Positions 58,794-64,000 of a DNA stretch of 64,000 bases are shown piece after piece. The notes beneath the pieces were generated by a model that searched no databases, was not told where the DNA came from, and saw nothing but the letters and a program-made list of their open reading frames with translations. Within the stretch, counting starts at the first letter, position 1. The number at the start of each line of letters is the position of its first letter. The stretch covers positions 62,001-126,000 of the forward strand of contig NZ_FOTR01000003.1 in assembly GCF_900114645.1 (NCBI RefSeq), written 5' to 3'. This DNA is from Gracilibacillus orientalis. GTDB lineage: Bacteria; Bacillota; Bacilli; Bacillales; Amphibacillaceae. The position numbers and the translations under genes are program-made.

Positions 58794-58825
58794 AAAATAG
58801 AAAGGTTTTATCCCTTCTATTTTTT
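58792..58825 (+). terminator. terminator of the cys operon
   Basis: AAAAAATAGAAAGG pairs with CCcTTCTATTTTTT around a six-base loop; the stem begins just after the cysC stop codon. Confidence 0.9.
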
Positions 58826-58868
58826 AAATCTTATTTATTCCACCATTATTGAATGCCATCTACTCATT

Positions 58869-58907
58869 AAAAAGGACAGTTGAGATAACAATCAACTGTC
58901 TTTTTTT
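58869..58907 (-). terminator. terminator of the cutC operon
   Basis: AAAAGGACAGTTGA with its complement around eight bases; the minus-strand U-tract is CCTTTTTAA. The cutC stop codon lies within the stem. Confidence 0.85.
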
Positions 58908-59587
58908 GTTGACTTTATTTTTTTAATGCTTTTATGATCGAATGATTCCTGAAATGATCCGTTTAATCGAACTCCTCTTCCAAAATGATACTCAGCTGCT
59001 TGAATATATGGATGTAAGGATATAAAGTTGTCTGCATTTAAGCCTGCACCAGGCATAATAACAGGTCCATTGGTAGTTCTTGATTGTTTCACAAGTTCTT
59101 TCAATACATCTTTACCTACTACACTATCTACTTTACCACCTGATGTTAAGATCCGTTCAACGTTAGCAGAATATTGCATTAAGCTTTGATAAGCTTCCAT
59201 TACATCACGTGAATCATCAAAGGCACGGTGAAATGTAAAGCGAATAGGTGTATAGTTTGCTATTAAATCATCCAATAACTGCTCATTCACAGTACCATTT
59301 TTATTTAATGCACCAAAGACAAAATTGGTTGCACCAACAGCTAGCATTTTTTCTATCGATTGCTTTATCACTTCAATGTCCTGTTCAGAGTAACAAAAGT
59401 TTTTAGCGTGCGGGCGAATCATGACTTGAACTGGAAGTGAAACTTGTTCAATTATCTCTTTAACGATTTGAACGTTCGGCGTCAGTCCACCTTGTTCTAT
59501 TGAAGATACTAGTTCAAGGCGATCCACACCAGCTTTTTCTGCTTCTAATGCATCCGTTACGTTTTGTGCAATCGCTTCTATTAACAT
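58892..59587 (-). CDS. cutC: CutC family protein
   Basis: A 231-residue TIM-barrel protein of the CutC family: GVDRLELVSSIEQGGLTPNV, VMIRPHAKNFCYSEQDIEVI, FTFHRAFDD, ILTSGGK and PVIMPGAGLNADNF. It was named for copper tolerance in E. coli, but the biochemical function is unsettled. I start at 59587, because the preceding aminopeptidase stop overlaps just upstream (TAACATG), pointing to reinitiation; a TTG three codons earlier is an alternative. Last gene of a four-gene unit with peptide- and sugar-degrading enzymes, which fits a catabolic rather than a copper role. Confidence 0.85.
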   Translation of the reverse strand: MLIEAIAQNVTDALEAEKAGVDRLELVSSIEQGGLTPNVQIVKEIIEQVSLPVQVMIRPHAKNFCYSEQDIEVIKQSIEKMLAVGATNFVFGALNKNGTVNEQLLDDLIANYTPIRFTFHRAFDDSRDVMEAYQSLMQYSANVERILTSGGKVDSVVGKDVLKELVKQSRTTNGPVIMPGAGLNADNFISLHPYIQAAEYHFGRGVRLNGSFQESFDHKSIKKIKSTKKDS

Positions 59588-59588
59588 G

Positions 59589-60959
59589 TTATCCAACTTC
59601 TTTCTTTACTAGTTCTGTTAATAACCGGACACCAAAACCGCTAGCACCTTCTACATAATAGCCACTAACTTCGAAGGCTTTCACTGTATTAGCCATGTCT
59701 ATATGGTACCACTTAATGTCTTTTTCAATGAATGAATGTAGAAATGTTGCTGCTGTTATCGCTCCACCAAATGGTGTGTTCGTAACATTTTTGATGTCAG
59801 CTGTTTCACTTTTTAAAAGACTTTCATATTCTTTTACCATTGGCATTGGCCAAATATGATCTCCAGTCTCTTGACTAATACGCTTATATTCCACAAGGCT
59901 TTCTAGCTTATTACTAAATAAACCGGCCACCTTTAACCCTAAGGCATGACCAATTGAACCTGTCAATGTTGCTATATCAGCAATCCATTCTGCCCCATGA
60001 TTTTGAGCGTATAACAATCCATCAGCTAAAATTAATCGACCTTCAGCATCAGTATTGCCGACTTCTACAGTCTTACCATTTTGGTAGGTGATAATATCTG
60101 ACGGTAAATAAGACGTGCTACTTGGTACATTTTCAACTAATGGGATAATAGCTGTCAAATGAACTGGTAATTTCATCGTTTCTATTAATTTCATGGCACC
60201 TGCAACAGCTGCTGATCCACCCATATCCATCTTCATATCGACAATATCATTCGCTTGCTTCAAGTTGATTCCGCCTGTATCAAACGTTACCCCTTTACCA
60301 ACTAAAGCCATCTTATTGTTCTCATGATTATGATAGGTTAGAAGTAAAACTTTCGAGGAAGCATTACTGCCTTTCCCAACTTGATAAGTTGCATGAAAAC
60401 CATGATTACATAAGTCTTCTTCGTGAAGAATTGTTACATCGACCATAGTATCTCGAAATATATCAGTTATTTTTTGAGCGTATTTCGTCGGCGTTAAATT
60501 ACTAGCAGGTTCATTACATAAATCTCTTGCAATACAAACTGCTTCTGACACTTTTAAAGCCTCTTTTTCTAACTGTCTGTAACCTTCCTCATATAATAAA
60601 GCAATATCTATGAACTGTGACTCTGACTTATAATGCTCAAAACGATAACTTGCTAAATGCCATCCTTCAAAAAAAGCTTTAATCGTGTCTTCCGCTTTCA
60701 AAGTGCTGATGTGTTCTGCGAGCAGATCTAACGAGATCTCTAATTTATTAATTCGGTAATCCTCTACTTTTTTCCTCACATTTCCTGCCATTACTTTTAT
60801 CAACTCAAGTGAGTGCACTTCACCCTTAAGACCAACTAAAAATAATGGTTGACTGTTCTCGTATACAAATTGAATTGCACCAAAATGCTCTACACTTTGA
60901 AGAAACGGATATGGTGTACTATCTTTCTCATCATAAATAAATTTTATTTTAGCTTGCAT
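59589..60959 (-). CDS. M17 leucyl aminopeptidase family protein
   Basis: A 456-residue two-metal aminopeptidase. The C-terminal catalytic domain holds metal and catalytic residues in VGKGVTFDTGGINLK, MKMDMGGSAAVAGA and the signature VGNTDAEGRLILADGL. The N-terminal domain (about 1-150) is variable, as in the family. ATG at 60959 has GAGG nine bases upstream. It begins four bases after the upstream gene, so the two are coupled. Expected to release N-terminal amino acids, in the cytoplasm. Confidence 0.92.
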   Translation of the reverse strand: MQAKIKFIYDEKDSTPYPFLQSVEHFGAIQFVYENSQPLFLVGLKGEVHSLELIKVMAGNVRKKVEDYRINKLEISLDLLAEHISTLKAEDTIKAFFEGWHLASYRFEHYKSESQFIDIALLYEEGYRQLEKEALKVSEAVCIARDLCNEPASNLTPTKYAQKITDIFRDTMVDVTILHEEDLCNHGFHATYQVGKGSNASSKVLLLTYHNHENNKMALVGKGVTFDTGGINLKQANDIVDMKMDMGGSAAVAGAMKLIETMKLPVHLTAIIPLVENVPSSTSYLPSDIITYQNGKTVEVGNTDAEGRLILADGLLYAQNHGAEWIADIATLTGSIGHALGLKVAGLFSNKLESLVEYKRISQETGDHIWPMPMVKEYESLLKSETADIKNVTNTPFGGAITAATFLHSFIEKDIKWYHIDMANTVKAFEVSGYYVEGASGFGVRLLTELVKKEVG

Positions 60960-60963
60960 ATGA

Positions 60964-62961
60964 TCAAACCTCGTTTCTATATTCGATAACACACATCTCA
61001 TGGCCATCTAATTTATCCAACTTAATTTGAATATAGCTTCCTTCTTGGGTAAATGGAATTTCGTCACCTGTAGAGATACTCGTTACATTGCATGCTTTTT
61101 TATCATCTACCCATACATTAATCATGACATTGTACAATGGGATTCGGTCCTCAATCGTATAGAGGTCTACTGATTTTTTTTCTGTTATAAAATGCAACAA
61201 GTGAATTGCATCTATGTTTTGGTGATGATTACGTTGCATAGTCACTATTAAGCTACTCGGACCTTTATGTCTTATCAATTTCTCATCTAATAAAGTTTCT
61301 ATAGCATCTTGTAGCATATGTTTACACCACATTGGTGCTTTTTGCCGATAAAGATGAAAGATCGGATGGGAAAAATAAATGACGTTTCCTAACTTAGTGA
61401 CAGCAGGATGTCCCATTTCTTTAGAAGATGGAGCATGTTGATGTGAGCAGAACGTTTTGCCTTCGCGGTTAAAATAAGGTTTGACCGTTTCCATTAACAC
61501 ATCTGCTTGTGTCGCCTTGATGAATGAACCTTTACTATACATGACATATTCTTCCTTGTATAATTGTTTACCTATCTGTTCATTTGGTAAAACAAATTCT
61601 CGATCATAAGGAGAATCTCCATACCATTTCACACCTAATAGTGAAATTTCCTCTTTCTTTTCTTTTGCCAATGAACGATATGAAGCGATTATTTTACCAC
61701 CATTTTTTTGATACAACTTTAACTTTTCCTCTAATTCTTTCTGATATTTGATATGATCGGGCAAAATTATTAAGCGATAGTCATTAAAATCCATCTTACT
61801 ATCGATAATATCAAATTGATAAGTTAACTCTTGCAGCATTCGAACGGTTCCGATCAAAGAAGGGACGATACCTTCTTCCACCATTTGTTCTTCAGGTGTG
61901 AGTACTGCAATCTCTGATAAGTTTACTGCTTCTTTACAATACGGCTCCATCTTCGCCACTTTTTCAAAAACAGATCCAATTAATTTATATGAACCGGTTG
62001 ATAATTGCCCATTGGGATGTAATTGATCTCCAATCGATATCCCTGCACCCGAAGCAAACATATGGAAACATTCGAATTCTAATGCTGCTCGGTTTTTTAA
62101 TGAATGAAAATCTCCCCAATACGTATGGAATTTACCTGTCATTCCAATTATATCTTTCCCTAGCTTACGCGCATACCGCACAGTGGATGGAAAGTGGTCA
62201 TACCCCCATCCCCCACTTGGAAGAGACTCTATCTCTAAGTGTGTATAGTCATCTAAACTTGCTTTTATTTTCGGTCCAATATGTGAACCGTTATAAAATA
62301 CACCTGCATCAGGAACCTGTTGATGTAAAATGGTTGTAATTTCTTTTTTAAATTCATTAAGCATGACAGTCGCATATTTCATACGCTCGCCTTTCTGTTT
62401 AACATCATAGCCTCTAGCCTTCATTTGCTTAATGCAATGGTTACAATGACAATCTACTTCAAACAGGATATCGAAAAAGAATCCATCAATCTTTCCTTCA
62501 CCAATAACTTGTATCATATCTACCAAGTGTTCTTTAAAATATTGCCGATAATCACTGTTTAAACAAATCGTATAATAAAAATGCGGCTCCGGTACTTCCT
62601 GTGTGGTAAGATAATTCCCTTCACAATCAACACTCAGCCACTCTGGATGTTTTCTCGCAATGTATCCATCCCATTGTACTGTTGTATAAATAGGTACTTT
62701 AATCCCTTGTTCATGACATGCTTCTATTTGTTCCAATAACAGATTTTTATTTTGTAATTGAGGATGGATTAAATCTGGCCTACTTTCCGATGGATAATAT
62801 AACCAACCATGATGACATCGGGCAAAACAAGTAATTGAATCAACATATGATTCCTTTAATGTTTTTGCGAATTCGTGTTTATCAAATTGACGAGCGACGT
62901 CAGGAATAAATTCACTAGTATGAAAGTCTAAATGAACTTGTCTGTATTTTTGGTTACTCAC
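60964..62961 (-). CDS. glycoside-hydrolase-like protein (GHL6-type barrel with GH42-like middle domain)
   Basis: A 665-residue protein of a family I place near the hypothetical glycosyl hydrolase 6 group. N-terminal TIM barrel (to about residue 330) with KIDGFFFDILFEVDCHCNHC, an acidic motif plus a Cys cluster, and SLPSGGWGYDHFP; then a GH42 trimerisation-like Rossmann domain (LIILPDHIKYQKELEEKLKL, GGKIIASYRS). No signal peptide, so an intracellular carbohydrate substrate is likely. GTG start with GGAGGG upstream. Closest activity class may be galactosidase- or fucosidase-like; the substrate is unknown. Confidence 0.7.
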   Translation of the reverse strand: MSNQKYRQVHLDFHTSEFIPDVARQFDKHEFAKTLKESYVDSITCFARCHHGWLYYPSESRPDLIHPQLQNKNLLLEQIEACHEQGIKVPIYTTVQWDGYIARKHPEWLSVDCEGNYLTTQEVPEPHFYYTICLNSDYRQYFKEHLVDMIQVIGEGKIDGFFFDILFEVDCHCNHCIKQMKARGYDVKQKGERMKYATVMLNEFKKEITTILHQQVPDAGVFYNGSHIGPKIKASLDDYTHLEIESLPSGGWGYDHFPSTVRYARKLGKDIIGMTGKFHTYWGDFHSLKNRAALEFECFHMFASGAGISIGDQLHPNGQLSTGSYKLIGSVFEKVAKMEPYCKEAVNLSEIAVLTPEEQMVEEGIVPSLIGTVRMLQELTYQFDIIDSKMDFNDYRLIILPDHIKYQKELEEKLKLYQKNGGKIIASYRSLAKEKKEEISLLGVKWYGDSPYDREFVLPNEQIGKQLYKEEYVMYSKGSFIKATQADVLMETVKPYFNREGKTFCSHQHAPSSKEMGHPAVTKLGNVIYFSHPIFHLYRQKAPMWCKHMLQDAIETLLDEKLIRHKGPSSLIVTMQRNHHQNIDAIHLLHFITEKKSVDLYTIEDRIPLYNVMINVWVDDKKACNVTSISTGDEIPFTQEGSYIQIKLDKLDGHEMCVIEYRNEV

Positions 62962-62994
62962 TCTCTCACCCTCCAAACGATATGCAATAATAAT

Positions 62995-63987
62995 TTACAG
63001 GTATATCTCCGTATGACCTGCTATTTTCCCACTGTCATTGGAAATATTTATATCTTTCAAAGCATATAAACGATCTATCGTTGCTTTATTTTGGTATTGA
63101 AACTTCTCCAATATTTTTGCCACTAGAAGCGGCCAAAGGTGTTCTGTCCCACTTAATACTTTGATTGCAATACTTATTTTTTCTTTTCTTAAAGCTAGAC
63201 AATAAACACCTTGTGCACCGCCTTTTGCTATGATATTACGATCTTCTAAAAGCGTAGAACAAATAAATTGATGTGATGCAACAATGTTTGGAAAATTATT
63301 CATCACTTGTGTTATTTGATTAACAGTTACACGTAAAGACGCATTATTAATTAATAAAATATCTGCAAATTTCAAATATGAGATTGCCATGTTTTGTAGT
63401 GGAACAGCATGTACAGGCACCCCACATCCATCTAAACCTGTTATGATTCTATCTTTTGGTGTTTCTGATAATATAGATACATAATCTAGCACATCTTGCT
63501 GTAATGGATGGGACATTTCATGATAATTATCTACACTTAGGTCTTTTTCCTTCGCATTCGCTAAAAATCCTAAATGCTTGCCCGCACAGTTATGCAGTAA
63601 TTTTCTTCTTGATTTATGAGATGCAATATATTTTTCCTTTGGTGCTGCGTTTAATGGATAACTTTCATTACACACCAGTCTTTTTTCTTCTATACCTAAC
63701 TTTTCTGCTAAACTTGATAATGCTTTTTCGTGATAATCTTCTCCCCTTTGTGATGCTGTAAAAAGAGCCGTTTCCTCTCCTGTCAGCTGATATTTATTTA
63801 TTATGTTACTAGAAAATACAGGTATAGCTTGAATTGGTTTCATAGCTGAACGATAATAGAAGGGTTGGGTTATATCACCTTTTTTAAAAACTACTTTTTT
63901 GTTTTTATCTAGTACACAAATAACACCTTGATGGATATTTTCTACGTTCCCATTTCTAAACTCCTTTGCTATAACAGGAAAATTCAT
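62995..63987 (-). CDS. asparaginase II family protein
   Basis: A 330-residue protein of the Rhizobium-type asparaginase II family (not the classical Asn-ase fold): Ser and Lys in YYRSAMKPIQAIPVF, HNCAGKHLGFLA, TGLDGCGVPVHAVPL and KGGAQGVYCLAL. These enzymes hydrolyse L-asparagine, and related ones act on substituted asparagine. First visible gene of the operon, whose start lies at the window edge; its promoter is outside or just at the end. The gap to the next gene is 33 bases. Confidence 0.85.
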   Translation of the reverse strand: MNFPVIAKEFRNGNVENIHQGVICVLDKNKKVVFKKGDITQPFYYRSAMKPIQAIPVFSSNIINKYQLTGEETALFTASQRGEDYHEKALSSLAEKLGIEEKRLVCNESYPLNAAPKEKYIASHKSRRKLLHNCAGKHLGFLANAKEKDLSVDNYHEMSHPLQQDVLDYVSILSETPKDRIITGLDGCGVPVHAVPLQNMAISYLKFADILLINNASLRVTVNQITQVMNNFPNIVASHQFICSTLLEDRNIIAKGGAQGVYCLALRKEKISIAIKVLSGTEHLWPLLVAKILEKFQYQNKATIDRLYALKDINISNDSGKIAGHTEIYL

Positions 63988-64000
63988 ATTTCTTATCTCC

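Overview
The window is about 64 kb of low-G+C Firmicutes chromosome, most probably a Bacillaceae member of the halophilic/alkaliphilic branch (Gracilibacillus/Amphibacillus/Oceanobacillus-like). The evidence is strong AGGAGG ribosome-binding sites, frequent TTG/GTG starts, Bacillus-type regulators (AraR, TreR, TnrA, AlaR, CcpA cre sites), an S-box riboswitch, and interspersed GC-richer intergenic repeats of a kind I recall from related bacilli. No rRNA, tRNA, CRISPR array, prophage or intact insertion sequence was seen. The genus is an inference.

Layout. 1-1.6 kb: a small membrane protein and a LarC N-terminal domain gene without its C-terminal partner. 1.6-14.8 kb: an L-arabinose/arabino-oligosaccharide locus on the minus strand: araN, a YesL-type membrane protein, araQ, araP, two different GH51 arabinofuranosidases, two tandem AraR repressors, araA and araD. 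The kinase is separate (22.4-24.0 kb) and of a divergent FGGY type, and a GH43 gene at 35.4-36.5 kb has an AraR-like operator over its promoter. I find AraR-like boxes at six promoters and cre sites at several, so the regulon is autoregulated and glucose-repressible. No ATPase for AraNPQ lies here; a shared MsmX-type ATPase is likely. 14.9-15.4 kb: wreck of a GH115-like gene. 15.5-21.7 kb: NlpC/P60-like protein, purU, and argC-argJ-argB-argD. 21.8-22.3 and 25.3-25.9 kb: inverted pairs of a repeat.

24.3-36.6 kb: FAH-family hydrolase, a polar amino-acid ABC transporter with a TnrA box, a decayed unidentified gene fused to the 5' end of a group II intron, a CAP-domain lipoprotein, a Gfo/Idh/MocA oxidoreductase, MATE exporter, GT2 glycosyltransferase, FbpA-like protein, autoregulated tnrA, a cysteine-less HesB-like protein and the GH43 enzyme. 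36.6-40.4 kb: alaR-alaT, a methyltransferase, a YjaZ-type metalloprotease and a glycine-rich small protein.

40.5-44.8 kb: trehalose operon treP-treA-treR with TreR operators and a cre at its promoter. 44.8-51.4 kb: small hypothetical, UMF1-type MFS transporter, gdhA behind a structured leader, CNNM/CorC-type protein, a probable type I toxin-antitoxin pair (35-residue hydrophobic toxin and antisense RNA), and a YvbH-like protein. 51.4-58.8 kb: aldo/keto reductase, then an S-box-controlled assimilatory sulfate reduction operon cysH-cysJ-cysI-sat-cysC. 58.9-64 kb: a tightly packed minus-strand operon of CutC, M17 aminopeptidase, an uncharacterised glycoside-hydrolase-like protein and an asparaginase II family protein. 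Nobody has an obvious pathway for this last combination, and it is the best candidate here for an undescribed system.
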